Assembly: GCF_000381885.1 (NCBI RefSeq)
Contig: NZ_KB907208.1
Coordinates: 248,001 to 312,000 of the forward strand
Length of the DNA stretch: 64,000 bases
Source of the DNA: Actinomadura atramentaria DSM 43919
Lineage (GTDB): Bacteria > Actinomycetota > Actinomycetes > Streptosporangiales > Streptosporangiaceae
Direction: 5' to 3'
The position numbers were made by a program, and so were the translations under genes. This document shows positions 1 to 9,955 of the stretch, one piece after another. Below the pieces are notes generated by a model. That model did not search any database. It was not told where the DNA came from and worked only from the letters and a program-made list of their open reading frames with translations. Within the stretch, counting starts at the first letter, position 1. Every line of letters starts with the position of its first letter.

Positions 1-1068
1 CACCGTGCGCTTCCACTGGAAGACGCGGAAGAAGTCGTGCGCGACGACCTTCAGGTAGTCGCCGGGCTGCGCGAGGATCGCGCGCTTGGCGAAGTCGTTG
101 GCGGTCGCGTTCTGGTCGGCGTTGAACCGCGGCCCGAGGTAGCGGTTCAGCGGCGAGGCGGCGTTCCAGATGCCGTCCTGCGAGTTCGGCAGCCGGTTCT
201 CCGGCTCGGTGCAGAGCGGCATCTCCTCGACCGGCAGGTCCTTGATCTTGTGGCAGTCGGCGAACTTGTACGTCCGCGAGTACAGGAAGATGCCGTTCGA
301 CTCGGTGATCGCGAACTTGCCGCTGTCCAGCTTGTACCAGCCCATGTACGCGACGACGGGCAGCGCGCACGCCACCACCGTCGCGAGCAGGACGCGCCAG
401 TTCACCCGGCGGATCAGCATGTAGACCAGGACGCCGAGCAGCACCGGCGCGCCCACCGAGCGCGTCAGCCAGGACAGCCCGATCAGCAGCCCGACCGCCG
501 CGCCGAGCCGCCACGTCGTCTCCGGCCGCCACAGCAGCAGCGTCACCGCCGTGACGACGAGGAACGTGAACTGCACGTCCGACAGGATCAGGTGTTCGAG
601 CTGGATCTGGTACGCGTCCAGCAGCACCGGCACCGTCGCCAGCGTCGCGCCCCACTTCGGCAGCCGGAACCGCCGCCGCAGCACCGCGTACACCATGACG
701 CCCATCGCCAGGCCCATCAGGTGCTGCACACCGGTGACCAGCGCGAAACTGTGGAACGGCTTCAGCACCAGCAGCAGGAACGAATAACCGTCCGGGCGCA
801 GCGGATGCGGGTACGGGCGCGTCGCGACGTGCAGGTAGTCGAAGCTGTCGTTGAAGTACATCGCCGGCGTGTAGCCGATCATCGCGACGCCGCGCAGCAG
901 CGCGGCGACGGCCAGCACGGCGGCGAACAGCGGATGGCGGCGGGCCGTCGCCCACAGCCCGGCGGTGCGGTCGCGCACGACTGACGCCTTCCCGGCGCCG
1001 GTGGCCGGACGGGACGTCGCGCCCCGGTCCTCGCCGTCGTCGGCGGTGCCCTTTCCGGTGAGCGTCAC
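1..1068 (-). CDS. Multi-pass membrane glycosyltransferase-like protein (3' end outside window)
   Basis: 356 codons are visible on the minus strand from a GTG at 1068; the C-terminus lies left of the window. A purine-rich GGAAAGG sits about 11 nt upstream of the start. After a roughly 45-residue polar N-terminus come several hydrophobic segments separated by short basic loops, including a stretch reading YFNDSFDYLHVA after the first one. An acidic residue in the first extracytoplasmic loop (here NDSFDY) is typical of GT-C enzymes (ArnT/PMT-like), which transfer sugars from polyprenyl-phosphate carriers outside the membrane. The gene is divergent from a GT2 polyprenyl-phosphate-type transferase at 1349 that could supply such a donor. 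Substrate is unknown. A non-catalytic membrane protein cannot be excluded because the C-terminus is missing. Confidence 0.7.
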   Translation of the reverse strand, partial: MTLTGKGTADDGEDRGATSRPATGAGKASVVRDRTAGLWATARRHPLFAAVLAVAALLRGVAMIGYTPAMYFNDSFDYLHVATRPYPHPLRPDGYSFLLLVLKPFHSFALVTGVQHLMGLAMGVMVYAVLRRRFRLPKWGATLATVPVLLDAYQIQLEHLILSDVQFTFLVVTAVTLLLWRPETTWRLGAAVGLLIGLSWLTRSVGAPVLLGVLVYMLIRRVNWRVLLATVVACALPVVAYMGWYKLDSGKFAITESNGIFLYSRTYKFADCHKIKDLPVEEMPLCTEPENRLPNSQDGIWNAASPLNRYLGPRFNADQNATANDFAKRAILAQPGDYLKVVAHDFFRVFQWKRTV

Positions 1069-1348
1069 TGGCGCGCCAACCTTTCCGGGCGGTCGTGCCC
1101 GTATGCTTGTCCCCCAAGCCTGCCGCCCGCGGCCCGCTGCGGCCCGGTCAACAGGTTGCAAATACGCAACACGATACGGACCCCTCTGGCGGAAGTGACG
1201 CGCAAGGTCCCTTCCGGGCGGGCATCATGATTGCGTGATCCTCGCCCGCCGGGGCGCGGTCCCCGTCCGCCGAAGGGGGCGGACGGCGAGACAACGAGAG
1301 TAGTCGACAGTACCGCAGAGGGTCACCAGCGGTAGCGAAGGAGATCGC
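1069..1348. other. Divergent intergenic region between two glycosyltransferase genes
   Basis: 280 bp separate the two divergent sugar-transferase genes and must hold both promoters. A short inverted repeat lies at 1155-1170 (GTTGC-N6-GCAAC) in a locally A/T-richer stretch and is a possible operator. I see no convincing -35/-10 pair and no RNA gene. Confidence 0.3.
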
Positions 1349-2623
1349 GTGGAACTCTCCGTAGTGATGCCATGTCTGAACGAGGCGGAGACGGTCGCGA
1401 CGTGCGTCGCCAAGACCGTCGCCTTCTTCGAGCGGGAGGGCATCGACGGCGAGGTGGTCATCGCCGACAACGGCAGCACCGACGGCAGCCAGCGGCTCGC
1501 CCGCGAGGCCGGGGCGCGCGTCGTCCCGGTCGCCGACAAGGGGTACGGCAACGCGCTCATGGGCGGCATCCGCGCGGCGCGCGGCAAGTACGTCGCGATG
1601 GGGGACGCCGACGACTCCTACGACTTCGCCACTCTGGGACCGTTCCTGGAGGACCTGCGCGACGGGGCCGACCTCGTCATGGGCAACCGGTTCGAGGGCG
1701 GGATCGCGCCCGGCGCGATGCCGCCGCTGCACCGCTACCTCGGCAACCCGGTCCTGAGCTTCTTCGGGCGGCTGTTCTTCCGCAGCCGCATCGGCGACTT
1801 CCACTGCGGGCTGCGGGCGTTCAACAAGGCGTCCATCATGCGGCTCGGGCTGCAGACCGGCGGCATGGAGTTCGCCAGCGAGATGGTCGTCAAGGCGACG
1901 CTCGCCAAGTACGACATCCGCGAGCGGCCGACGACGCTGTCGCCGGACGGCCGGTCCCGCCCGCCGCACCTCAACACCTGGCGCGACGGCTGGCGCCACC
2001 TGCGGTTCCTCATGCTCTACAGCCCGCGCTGGCTGTTCCTGATCCCCGGGCTGCTGTTCATGACGCTCGGGCTCGTCGCGGGCGTCGCGCTGTCGGCGGG
2101 GCCGGTGCGGATCGGGAACGTCGCGTTCGACGTCGACACGCTCGTCGGCGCGGGCGCGGCGATGGTGATCGGGTTCCAGGCGGTGCTGTTCGCGCTGCTC
2201 ACCAAGGTGTACGCGATGGAGGAGGGGTTCCTCCCCGACGACACCAGGGTCCGCACGCTGATGCGGTGGTGGAGCCTGGAGCGCGGCCTGGTGTTCGGCG
2301 CGCTGCTCGCGGTCGCCGGGCTCGCCGGGCTGGCGGCGTCGGTGATGCACTGGCGCGTCCACAGCTTCGGCGAGCTGGACCCGCGGCACTCGCTGCGCAT
2401 CGTCGTCCCGGCGGCGACGGCGCTGGTGATGAGCCTCCAGCTCCTGTTCGCGTCGCTGTTCGTCAGCATCCTCGGCATCCGCCGCCACCAGCCGCTCGCG
2501 GCGGACCCGGCGGCGGAGGCGGCCGACGTGGTGGACGAGGCCGTCGAACGCGTCGCCGCCGAGCAGGCCGTCGTGGAGCCCCCGGCGGAGCCCGCCGGGA
2601 CGGCCGACGCCGCGCGCGACTGA
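1349..2623 (+). CDS. GT2 family glycosyltransferase, polyprenyl-phosphate sugar synthase type with C-terminal membrane domain
   Basis: 424 aa from GTG 1349, with AAGGAG at 1338-1343 in good position. Residues 1-210 form a GT-A domain: the N-terminus MELSVVMPCLNEAETV, then ADNGSTDGS, then GDADDSYDF, the DXD-like metal/nucleotide site of the DPM1/GtrB group. Residues from about 228 to 380 carry four hydrophobic segments, as in GtrB-like proteins. By family, it moves a sugar from a nucleotide donor (GDP-Man or UDP-Glc type) onto undecaprenyl or decaprenyl phosphate on the inner membrane face, making the donor for GT-C enzymes; three GT-C-like proteins surround it. The C-terminal 45 residues are Ala/Glu/Val-rich and low in complexity. 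The sugar cannot be told from sequence. Confidence 0.85.
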   Translation: MELSVVMPCLNEAETVATCVAKTVAFFEREGIDGEVVIADNGSTDGSQRLAREAGARVVPVADKGYGNALMGGIRAARGKYVAMGDADDSYDFATLGPFLEDLRDGADLVMGNRFEGGIAPGAMPPLHRYLGNPVLSFFGRLFFRSRIGDFHCGLRAFNKASIMRLGLQTGGMEFASEMVVKATLAKYDIRERPTTLSPDGRSRPPHLNTWRDGWRHLRFLMLYSPRWLFLIPGLLFMTLGLVAGVALSAGPVRIGNVAFDVDTLVGAGAAMVIGFQAVLFALLTKVYAMEEGFLPDDTRVRTLMRWWSLERGLVFGALLAVAGLAGLAASVMHWRVHSFGELDPRHSLRIVVPAATALVMSLQLLFASLFVSILGIRRHQPLAADPAAEAADVVDEAVERVAAEQAVVEPPAEPAGTADAARD

Positions 2624-2644
2624 GCCGCGACTGAGCACCGCGAG

Positions 2645-2694
2645 GGACGCCCCGCCGACCGCGCCGCCCGGCGCGGGCGGCGCACGGGGCGTCC
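2645..2694 (+). terminator. Two-part hairpin terminator after the GT2 gene
   Basis: The outer stem pairs GGACGCCCCG (2645-2654) with 2685-2694 and the inner stem pairs 2661-2669 with 2675-2683. Both are perfect, and a short T run follows. It begins 22 nt past the GT2 stop, which fits an intrinsic terminator. Confidence 0.7.
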
Positions 2695-2956
2695 TTTCGC
2701 GTGCCCGGCCGGGCACACCCCCTGTTTTCGGCCGGGTCGGCACGTCTCGTAACGTAGTGGACACGATGTGTCCGTCTCGCCGAGAGATTCCTGACCGTTC
2801 CGCCCGGTTCGTCGGACGGTCGGCCGGAGTGTGCCAGGCTGGCGCGGTCATGTGCCCGACGCGCCCGCCGCTCCCGCGGCCCCCGATCCCCCGTCCGGCC
2901 CCGGCCCTTCCGGCACGGCGCGCGGGCCGCCCCGACCGCCCCCCGGTGATCCTCCC
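2695..2956 (+). other. Intergenic region / possible leader upstream of the GT-C-like gene at 2957
   Basis: With the start placed at 2957, 262 bp follow the terminator. TAACGT around 2749-2754 could be a -10 box but no matching -35 is evident. The reading frame of the downstream gene stays open upstream through a GTG at 2831, giving a Pro/Gly-rich 42-residue extension without domain character, so the true start is uncertain. Nothing else is recognised. Confidence 0.3.
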
Positions 2957-4765
2957 GTGACGCTCTCGTCCTCGCCCTCCGCCCCCGCGACGACCGCGCG
3001 GGAGGCCCCGCCGCGCCGCGCCGCGCCCCGGCTGCGCGCCGCGCTCGCGCCGCGCGCGCTCGTCCGCAGCCTGCCCGTCGCGCTCGTCCTCGGCTGGGCG
3101 CTGCAGGTCGCCCTGCGGCTCTGGTTCTCGCGCGGCCAGGCCGTGCCCGTCGCCAACCCCGACGAGCTGGGCTACATGTTCTCCGCGCGCGTCCTCACCG
3201 GCGGGCCGGGCGCGGACCTGTCGTACGGGACCGTCTACCGGGGCGGGTACCCGCTGCTGCTCGCGCCCGCGTACTGGCTCGCGGAGCGGCCCACGGCCGT
3301 GTACGAGATCGCGCTGGTCGCCAACGCGCTCGTCAGCGCGCTGATGATGCCGCTCGGGTACCTGCTGCTGCGCCGCCTCGGGCTCACCCGCCGCCGCGCG
3401 TACCTGTTCGGGCACGTCATGGCGGTGCTCCCGGCCGTGCTGTTCTTCTCCGAGTTCGCGCTGACCGACGCGGTGCTGCCGGTCGTCACGCTCGGCTGGC
3501 TGCTGTGCGCGCACTCGTGGCTGACCGGGCCGGCCGGGCGGTGGCGGTCGCCCGCGCTCGCGGCGGGCGCGTCGGCGCTCGCCGCGTACGCCTACGTCTG
3601 CCACACGCGCGGCGTGCTGCTCCTCGCGGCGCAGTGCGGGCTGCTGCTGCTCGCGGCCGTCCTGCGCTGGCGGCGGTGGTACGTCCAGGCGGCGGGGGTC
3701 GCGGCGCTCGGCGCGGTGGCGGCCGGGGGGCTGTCGATGAACGGGCGGCTGCTGCCCGTCCTGTACCCGCACGGCGACAACAACCTCGGGCACAACCTCG
3801 TCACGCGACTCACCAGCCCGGACGGGTGGGGGTGGACGCTCGGGCTCGCCACCGGGCAGCTCTGGTGCCAGCTCGCGATCACCGGCGGCGTCGCGGGGAT
3901 CGGGCTGCTCGTCCTCGGACGCGTCGCGCTCGGCCGGGACACGCCGGGGCCGCTGCGCGCGGTCGTGCTGGCGCTGCTCGGCGTCAGCGCGGGCATCGCG
4001 CTCGCGACGTCGGCGGCGCTGCCCGACGAGCACCGCATCGGGAACTACGTGTACGCGCGCTACCTTGCGCTCGTCCTGCCGATCCTGTTCGCGGTCGGGA
4101 TCGCGACCGTGCTGCGCGCGCCGCGCCGGACGCTCGTGCGGCCCGTCGCGGGCGCGGCGGCGCTGCTCGCGGCGACGGCCCTCGTCGTGGACCGGTTCGC
4201 CGGGTCGCGGCTGTCGACCTACGACTACAACCCCTACGACTTCCCCGAGACGTCGCTGATGACGTGGAACTGGCACGAGTTCCGGCTGTGGCCCGCGACC
4301 GTCGCGGGGCTGGTGCTGCTCGGGCTCGTGTACCTCGCGTCCCGGCCGCCGCGCTCCGCGCCGCTGCTCCTCGGCGCGCTGTTCACCGCGCTCAGCCTCG
4401 CCGTCGTCACGACCGGGCTCGACCGGATCTCCGCGCCGCTGAACCGGCACTTCCTCGCCGTCAGCGACGTGTCCGACCTCGTGCCGCGCGGAGCGCGCCC
4501 CGCCGTCGCCGTGGACTGGGCGATCCCGTGGAACCTGCGGCTGCCGCTCAGCTACCAGGTCTGGTGGACGGGCCTGACGGGGTACAGCGCGGCGAACTCC
4601 GCGCCCCCGGCGGGCACGGGGCTGGCGTTCGCGGCGTGGGACGGCGAGCAGGACCCGGTGACGACGTGGCACGGCGGCGCGCCCGCCGGTTGGCGCGTCG
4701 CGGACGCCCGGCACGGCGCGGACGGCGAGGGGCCGGGCTGGGTGGCCTGGGTGCCGGAGCGCTAA
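2957..4765 (+). CDS. Multi-pass membrane protein, GT-C glycosyltransferase-like
   Basis: 602 aa from GTG 2957; an in-frame GTG at 2831 would add 42 low-complexity residues. After a basic N-terminus there are about ten to twelve hydrophobic helices up to residue 500 and a C-terminal soluble domain of about 100 residues. The loop after helix 1 contains NPDELGYMFSARVL, an Asp/Glu pair where GT-C enzymes keep their catalytic acid. Family knowledge places such proteins in the cell envelope, using lipid-linked sugars. The gene is convergent with the next membrane gene and the stop codons overlap by three bases (4762-4765). Acceptor and sugar are unknown. Confidence 0.65.
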   Translation: MTLSSSPSAPATTAREAPPRRAAPRLRAALAPRALVRSLPVALVLGWALQVALRLWFSRGQAVPVANPDELGYMFSARVLTGGPGADLSYGTVYRGGYPLLLAPAYWLAERPTAVYEIALVANALVSALMMPLGYLLLRRLGLTRRRAYLFGHVMAVLPAVLFFSEFALTDAVLPVVTLGWLLCAHSWLTGPAGRWRSPALAAGASALAAYAYVCHTRGVLLLAAQCGLLLLAAVLRWRRWYVQAAGVAALGAVAAGGLSMNGRLLPVLYPHGDNNLGHNLVTRLTSPDGWGWTLGLATGQLWCQLAITGGVAGIGLLVLGRVALGRDTPGPLRAVVLALLGVSAGIALATSAALPDEHRIGNYVYARYLALVLPILFAVGIATVLRAPRRTLVRPVAGAAALLAATALVVDRFAGSRLSTYDYNPYDFPETSLMTWNWHEFRLWPATVAGLVLLGLVYLASRPPRSAPLLLGALFTALSLAVVTTGLDRISAPLNRHFLAVSDVSDLVPRGARPAVAVDWAIPWNLRLPLSYQVWWTGLTGYSAANSAPPAGTGLAFAAWDGEQDPVTTWHGGAPAGWRVADARHGADGEGPGWVAWVPER

Positions 4766-6324
4766 CGCGCGGCGGGCGGGTTCCAGAGTTCCAGGACGCC
4801 GTCCGACGAGTGCCAGCGCAGCGTCCAGCCCTCCTTGGCGGAGGGCCGCCAGCCGCCGAGGCTCTGGCCCTCCATGCCGCGCCAGTGCGTGTAGAGCGCG
4901 GGCGCGGTCGGCGGGGCGGGCGTGGGCGCGGGGAAGTACTGGTCGTAGTCCTGGACGCGGCCGTGCCACACCGGGTCGCCCCACGGCGTGCGCGTGTAGA
5001 ACGTCAGCGTCTGCGCGAGGCGGCGGTCGGCGGTGAGGACGGGCAGGTCCGTCCGGCCCGTGAGGTACGTCCGCAGCTCGGCCCACGCGGTGTCGCGCGG
5101 CAGGCTCGGGACGGCGCGGACGGCCGCGACGACGTACACCGCGCTCAGCGCCACCGCGACGGCCGCCGCGACGGGCCGCAGCCGCCACCGCGCGACCGCG
5201 TCCGCCGGGACGCGGCGGGCGAGCAGGATCAGCGTGCCGCAGCCCCCGGCGAGCAGCGCCGGGAAGATCCCGAACCAGTACCGCAGCAGCCAGGCGCGCA
5301 GCGAGATGCTGTTCGGGTCGAGGACGCCCGCGAACAGCGTCAGCGGGATCGCGAGCGTGAAGAACCACACCAGGCACAGCGCGAGCCGCCGGTCGCGGGT
5401 GACGACCCAGCCGACGACCGTCAGCGCCAGCGCGCCGACGAACACGGTGCCGAGAGCGTTCCAGTCGTGCATCGCGCGCCAGAACGACTCGGCGGCGAGC
5501 GGCCGCGTCACGTAGTCGCGGGACTGGCCGCCGTGCTCGGCCGCCGACAGGATTCCGGCGAGCGGGTCGCCCCACACCAGCGTGTTGTGGACGAAGTCGA
5601 ACACCAGGATCACGGCCATCGGAATCCCGACCGTGATGTTGCGCCGCCACGGGATGCGCAGCAGCGCCAGGTACGCGGGGATCATCAGGAACAGGAACGC
5701 CAGGAACTCGCGGATCAGGAACGACGAGCCGAGGCACGTCCCGGCGAGGAGCAGCATCCGCGTCTGGGCGCGTCCCGTCCGCCGACTCGCGACGACGAGC
5801 CCCGCCATCCCGATCGCGAACAGCCCCGCGCCGGGCATGTCGGGCAGCATCACGCCCATCGACCAGGTGATCTCGTGCCCGAACGGGTTCGTCAGCGTGA
5901 AGAACGGGTGGACGATCAGCAGCAGCGCCGACGCGACGCCCGCGACGTCCCCGAACATGGACCGCACCAGCAGGTACACGCCGACGAAGAACAGGCAGCT
6001 CCCGCCGAACGCGACCGTGTAGTACGCGACCTGCCCCGGCCCCAGGACCTCCTGCGCGAGCCGCGCGGGCAGCAGCAGCCCGATCCGGGTGACCTGGTGG
6101 GGGACGTCGGAGAACGGCCACCTGTCCAGCGGGACGTCCGGCCAGTCGCGCGCCCCGAGCCACACGTAGTACGGGTCGAAGTACAGCGGCGGTGTCTTCA
6201 CCGCCCACTGGGCGGCGAGCGCGCACACCGCGACGAGCCCCGACAGGGCGGCGATCCGCCGCCCGTGCCGCCCCCCGCCCTCGGTGCGGTCCCCGGACTC
6301 CGAGCGCGGCGCGGTCTGGATCAT
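4762..6324 (-). CDS. Multi-pass membrane protein, GT39/GT-C-like
   Basis: 520 aa from ATG 6324, with GGAGGT about 11 nt upstream. The first hydrophobic segment (about residues 22-42) is followed by a loop with [15 protein letters not shown], again an Asp-bearing first loop as in PMT/ArnT-like GT-C enzymes. About ten further helices follow, then a C-terminal region from about 420 containing [14 protein letters not shown]. Its stop codon lies inside the stop of the convergent neighbour. With the genes at 1-4765 it forms a cluster of membrane glycosyltransferase candidates, probably for a cell-surface glycan. The substrate is unknown. Confidence 0.65.
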   Translation of the reverse strand: MIQTAPRSESGDRTEGGGRHGRRIAALSGLVAVCALAAQWAVKTPPLYFDPYYVWLGARDWPDVPLDRWPFSDVPHQVTRIGLLLPARLAQEVLGPGQVAYYTVAFGGSCLFFVGVYLLVRSMFGDVAGVASALLLIVHPFFTLTNPFGHEITWSMGVMLPDMPGAGLFAIGMAGLVVASRRTGRAQTRMLLLAGTCLGSSFLIREFLAFLFLMIPAYLALLRIPWRRNITVGIPMAVILVFDFVHNTLVWGDPLAGILSAAEHGGQSRDYVTRPLAAESFWRAMHDWNALGTVFVGALALTVVGWVVTRDRRLALCLVWFFTLAIPLTLFAGVLDPNSISLRAWLLRYWFGIFPALLAGGCGTLILLARRVPADAVARWRLRPVAAAVAVALSAVYVVAAVRAVPSLPRDTAWAELRTYLTGRTDLPVLTADRRLAQTLTFYTRTPWGDPVWHGRVQDYDQYFPAPTPAPPTAPALYTHWRGMEGQSLGGWRPSAKEGWTLRWHSSDGVLELWNPPAAR

Positions 6325-6437
6325 CCCCGGTCGTCACCTCCGCGTTGCGGGACGGCTTTCGTCCGCCAGGTCAGGCTATCGAGGCGGGCGCGGCAATCCG
6401 TGCGGAGCCCGGCGCGCCGCCCTCTAACCTTGTCTAC

Positions 6438-8228
6438 ATGTCGAGCCGCCACATCCTGACCGCGCCCGCCTGGCCGTACGCCAACGGGCCGCGCCACATC
6501 GGCCACGTCTCCGGGTTCGCCCTGCCGAGCGACATGTTCGCCCGGTACCAGCGCATGGCGGGCAACCAGGTCCTCATGGTCAGCGGCACCGACGAGCACG
6601 GCACGCCCATCCAGGTCCAGGCCGACTCCGAGGGCGTGACCGCCCGCGAGCTCGCCGACCGGTACCACGACGTCATCACCGCCGACCTGCACGGCCTCGG
6701 CATGTCGTACGACCTGTTCACCCGCACGACGACGCGCAACCACTACGCGGTCGTGCAGGAGGTGTTCAAGGGCCTGTACGACAACGGCTACATCTTCCCC
6801 AAGACGACGATGGGCGCGATCTCGCCGTCCACCGGGCGCACCCTGCCGGACCGGTACATCGAGGGCACCTGCCCGATCTGCGGGTACGACGGCGCGCGCG
6901 GCGACCAGTGCGACAACTGCGGCAACCAGCTCGACCCGATCGACCTGATCAACCCCGTCAGCCGGATCAACGGGGAGACGCCGAAGTTCGTGGAGACCGA
7001 GCACTTCATGCTCGACCTGCCCGCGTTCACCGACGTCCTCGGCCGGTACCTGAACGGCAAGCAGGGCCAGTGGCGGCCGAACGTGCTGAAGTTCGCCGTC
7101 AACCTGCTGGACGACCTGCAGCCCCGCGCGATCAGCCGCGACCTGGACTGGGGCGTCCCGATCCCGCTGGACGGCTGGCGCGACAACCCCGCCAAGAAGC
7201 TGTACGTCTGGTTCGACGCGGTCGTCGGGTACTTCTCGGCGTCGGTGGAGTGGGCGCGGCGCAGCGGCGACCCGGAGGCGTGGCGCGCCTGGTGGCAGGA
7301 CCCGGACGCGCTGTCCTACTACTTCATGGGCAAGGACAACATCGTCTTCCACGCGGAGATCTGGCCCGCGATGCTCTACGGCTACAGCGGCGCGGGCGAC
7401 AGGGGCGGCAAGCCCGGGTCGCTGGGCGCGCTGAACGTGCCGACGGAGGTCGTGTCGTCGGAGTTCCTGACGATGGAGGGCCGCAAGTTCTCGTCGTCGC
7501 GGCAGGTCGTCATCTACGTGAAGGACTTCATCGCCCGCTACGACGTGGACGCGCTGCGCTACTACATCGCGGTGGCGGGGCCGGAGAACAACGACACCGA
7601 CTTCACCTGGTCGGAGTTCGTCCGCCGCAACAACGACGAGCTGGTCGCGGCGTGGGGCAACCTCGTCAACCGGTCGGTGAACCTGGCGGCCAAGAACGTC
7701 GGGGCGATCCCGGCGGCGGGCGACCTCACCGACGCGGACCGGGCGCTGCTGGCGCGGAGCCGGTCGGCGTTCGACGCGGTGGGGGCGGAGCTGTCGCGGT
7801 CGCGGTTCCGGAACGGGATCACCGAGGCGCTGGACGTCGTCCGGGACGCCAACAGGTACCTGTCCGACCAGGCCCCGTGGAAGCTCAAGGACGACCCCGA
7901 GCGCGTCGAGTCGATCCTGCACGTCGCGCTCCAGGTCGTGGACGACGCCAAGTCGCTGCTCACGCCGTTCCTGCCGAACTCGTCCCAGCGCGTGTACGAG
8001 ATGCTGGGCGGCGAGGGGACGTGGAGCGGGATGCCGCGCGTCGAGACGGTGTCGGAGGACGGCGGCCCGGACTACACGATCCTGACCGGGGACTACAAGA
8101 CCGAGGCGAAGTGGGAGTCGGTGCCGATCCGGCCGGGCGTGCCGCTCGCCAAGCCGACGCCGCTGTTCACCAAGCTCGACACGTCCGTCGTGGATGAGGA
8201 GCTGGCCCGCCTCGAGGGAAACGCGTGA
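6438..8228 (+). CDS. metG: Methionyl-tRNA synthetase
   Basis: 596 aa from ATG 6438 (the frame is open upstream but homology begins at [17 protein letters not shown]). It charges tRNA-Met with methionine in the cytoplasm. The class I signature HIGH is at residues 20-23. A four-cysteine zinc knob starts at C145 (CPICGY...CDNCG). The KMSKS-type loop is KFSSS at about 350-354. The C-terminal anticodon-binding helical domain is present, but there is no appended CsaA-like tRNA-binding domain, so this is the short form. The last codons overlap the start of tatD (GTGA), so the two are translationally coupled. First gene of the conserved metG-tatD-rpfB-ksgA-ispE run. Confidence 0.97.
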   Translation: MSSRHILTAPAWPYANGPRHIGHVSGFALPSDMFARYQRMAGNQVLMVSGTDEHGTPIQVQADSEGVTARELADRYHDVITADLHGLGMSYDLFTRTTTRNHYAVVQEVFKGLYDNGYIFPKTTMGAISPSTGRTLPDRYIEGTCPICGYDGARGDQCDNCGNQLDPIDLINPVSRINGETPKFVETEHFMLDLPAFTDVLGRYLNGKQGQWRPNVLKFAVNLLDDLQPRAISRDLDWGVPIPLDGWRDNPAKKLYVWFDAVVGYFSASVEWARRSGDPEAWRAWWQDPDALSYYFMGKDNIVFHAEIWPAMLYGYSGAGDRGGKPGSLGALNVPTEVVSSEFLTMEGRKFSSSRQVVIYVKDFIARYDVDALRYYIAVAGPENNDTDFTWSEFVRRNNDELVAAWGNLVNRSVNLAAKNVGAIPAAGDLTDADRALLARSRSAFDAVGAELSRSRFRNGITEALDVVRDANRYLSDQAPWKLKDDPERVESILHVALQVVDDAKSLLTPFLPNSSQRVYEMLGGEGTWSGMPRVETVSEDGGPDYTILTGDYKTEAKWESVPIRPGVPLAKPTPLFTKLDTSVVDEELARLEGNA

Positions 8229-9028
8229 GCGACGAGCCGTTCCCGGCGCTGCCGGAGCCGCTGCCCGCGCCGGTGTTCGACAGCCACTGCCACCTCGACC
8301 TGGTGGGGCTGCCGGTCGAGGAGCAGCTCGCGTCGGCGCGGGCGGCGGGGATCGCGCGGATCGTCACGATCGGCGTGGACCTGGAGTCCTCGCGGCTGTG
8401 CGCGGAGACGGCCGCCGAGTTCGACGACGTGTACGCGGGCGTCGCGATCCACCCCAACGACACGACGGGCGTCACCGACGCCGTCCTGGACGAGATCGCG
8501 GCGCTGGCGGCCCTCCCGCACGTCCGCGCGGTCGGCGAGACCGGCCTGGACTACTACCGCGACTGGGCCGGCAAGGGCGACCAGCACCGCTCGTTCCGCG
8601 CGCACATCGACATCGCCAAGCGCACCGGCAAGGCGCTGGTGATCCACGACCGCGAGGCGCACGACGACGTCCTCTCGATCCTGGCGGACGAGGGCGCGCC
8701 GGAGCGGACGGTGTTCCACTGCTACTCGGGCGACGCGGACATGGCCCGCATTTGCGCCGACAACGGGTACTTCATGAGCTTCGCCGGGAATGTGACGTTC
8801 AAGAACGCCGAACCGCTCCGCGACGCCCTCCGCGCCGCCCCGCTGGACCTGCTGCTGGTCGAGACGGACGCGCCGTTCCTCACCCCGGTGCCCAATCGGG
8901 GGCGGCCGAACGCGTCCTACCTGATCCCGCACACGCTCCGGCTCATGGCCGAGGTCAAGGGCGTCGATCTGGCCGAACTGTGCGCCGCGATCGACGCCAA
9001 CGGAGTCCGCGCCTTCGGCCCCTGGTGA
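8225..9028 (+). CDS. tatD: TatD family metal-dependent DNase
   Basis: 267 aa from GTG 8225, overlapping the metG stop by 4 nt. The TatD TIM-barrel signatures are present: FDSHCHLDL near residue 20, [11 protein letters not shown] near 108, [10 protein letters not shown] near 140, and VETDAPFL near 219. These supply the His/Glu/Asp ligands of the two-metal site. Members act as 3'-5' exonucleases on DNA or as D-aminoacyl-tRNA deacylases. The position between metG and rpfB is the usual actinobacterial one. Confidence 0.93.
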   Translation: MSDEPFPALPEPLPAPVFDSHCHLDLVGLPVEEQLASARAAGIARIVTIGVDLESSRLCAETAAEFDDVYAGVAIHPNDTTGVTDAVLDEIAALAALPHVRAVGETGLDYYRDWAGKGDQHRSFRAHIDIAKRTGKALVIHDREAHDDVLSILADEGAPERTVFHCYSGDADMARICADNGYFMSFAGNVTFKNAEPLRDALRAAPLDLLLVETDAPFLTPVPNRGRPNASYLIPHTLRLMAEVKGVDLAELCAAIDANGVRAFGPW

Positions 9029-9031
9029 CGG

Positions 9032-9044
9032 CCGGAATTTCCGG
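9032..9044. promoter_or_regulatory. 13-bp palindrome upstream of rpfB
   Basis: CCGGAA-T-TTCCGG is a perfect inverted repeat 3 nt after the tatD stop and about 90 nt before rpfB. It may be an operator or a weak terminator stem. Too little context to decide. Confidence 0.35.
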
Positions 9045-9134
9045 ATAAGTGGCAAGTAAGGGTGGATTGCCGCTAGGTTCTGGCGCTTGAACGGACGTCC
9101 CCCGGCGTCCGGCGCTCCTGGAGGAAATCCCACC

Positions 9135-9938
9135 GTGCGTCATTCGCGTGTGACTGCGGCTCTGTGCGCCCTGGTCACGATCACCGCCGCCGCCGGCTGC
9201 GGCGGCGGCGACCAGCCCAAGAAGTCCGCCGCGCAGGCCGCGCCCGCGCAGGACGCACCGCGCGCCACCCAGCCCGTGGCGCGCAAGGTCGTCCTCGTCG
9301 TGGACCGCAGGAAGAAGACGGTCTCGGTCACCGGGACGACCGTGCGCGAGGTCCTGGACGAGGCGGGCGTCAAACTCGGCAGGTACGACCTCGTCGAACC
9401 CGCCGTGGACCAGCCCGCGCAGAACCGCGTCGAGGTCACGCGGCTGCTGTCCAAGCCGAAGCTGAAGGTCGTCCGGACGACGCTGCCCGTCGTCAAGAAG
9501 AAGGACTCCAAGCTGCCGCCCTTCTCGCAGAAGGAACTGCGCAAGGCCAAGCCCGGCGTCACGATCGTCAAGACGGCCTTCGCGCGGCGCGGGAAGAAGA
9601 AGGTCGAGATCGTCCTCGCCCGGAAGGTGAAGAGCAAGCCCGTCGCGCAGATCCTCGCGATCGGGCCGCAGTCGGGCGGCAGCGGGTCGGCGTCTTCCCT
9701 CAACTGGGCGGCGCTCGCCAAGTGCGAGTCCGGCGGCAACCCCAAGGCCGTCAACCCGGCCGGGTACTACGGGCTGTACCAGTTCTCGCTCCCGTCGTGG
9801 TCGTCCGTCGGCGGGTCCGGCAAGCCCAGCGACGCCCCCGCCGCCGAGCAGACGTACCGCGCGCAGCTCCTCTACCAGCGCGTCAACGGCCGCTGGCAGG
9901 GGCAGTGGCCCAACTGCGGGAAGTACCTGTTCTCCTGA
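9135..9938 (+). CDS. rpfB: RpfB-like resuscitation-promoting factor (secreted lytic transglycosylase)
   Basis: 267 aa from GTG 9135, with GGAGGAAA at 9119-9126. The N-terminus is a lipoprotein signal with lipobox TAAAGC (Cys at residue 22). Next comes a ubiquitin-like DUF348 module ([20 protein letters not shown] onward) and a G5-like region. The C-terminal about 75 residues are the Rpf catalytic domain, with [24 protein letters not shown] and the closing WPNCG. Rpf proteins cleave peptidoglycan glycan strands and promote resuscitation and growth. M. tuberculosis RpfB has three DUF348 repeats and I see only one clearly, so this is a shortened version. Location before ksgA and ispE matches mycobacteria. 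Confidence 0.93.
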   Translation: MRHSRVTAALCALVTITAAAGCGGGDQPKKSAAQAAPAQDAPRATQPVARKVVLVVDRRKKTVSVTGTTVREVLDEAGVKLGRYDLVEPAVDQPAQNRVEVTRLLSKPKLKVVRTTLPVVKKKDSKLPPFSQKELRKAKPGVTIVKTAFARRGKKKVEIVLARKVKSKPVAQILAIGPQSGGSGSASSLNWAALAKCESGGNPKAVNPAGYYGLYQFSLPSWSSVGGSGKPSDAPAAEQTYRAQLLYQRVNGRWQGQWPNCGKYLFS

Positions 9939-9955
9939 CCTGCGAGACTGGAGCC

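Noticed and set aside
37..984. 315-codon plus-strand frame at the left edge
   Set aside because: Arg/Gln/His-rich without domains. The minus-strand frame gives a coherent membrane protein.
1148..6337. Open frame of more than 1,700 codons on the minus strand
   Set aside because: It runs antisense to the GT2 and GT-C genes and has the Arg/Pro/His-rich composition of a shadow frame in high-GC DNA. The true minus-strand gene there is 4762-6324 in another frame.
9029..9134. Possible ydaO-type c-di-AMP riboswitch upstream of rpfB
   Set aside because: rpf genes in actinobacteria can carry one, but the gap is only about 105 nt and I see none of the conserved core.
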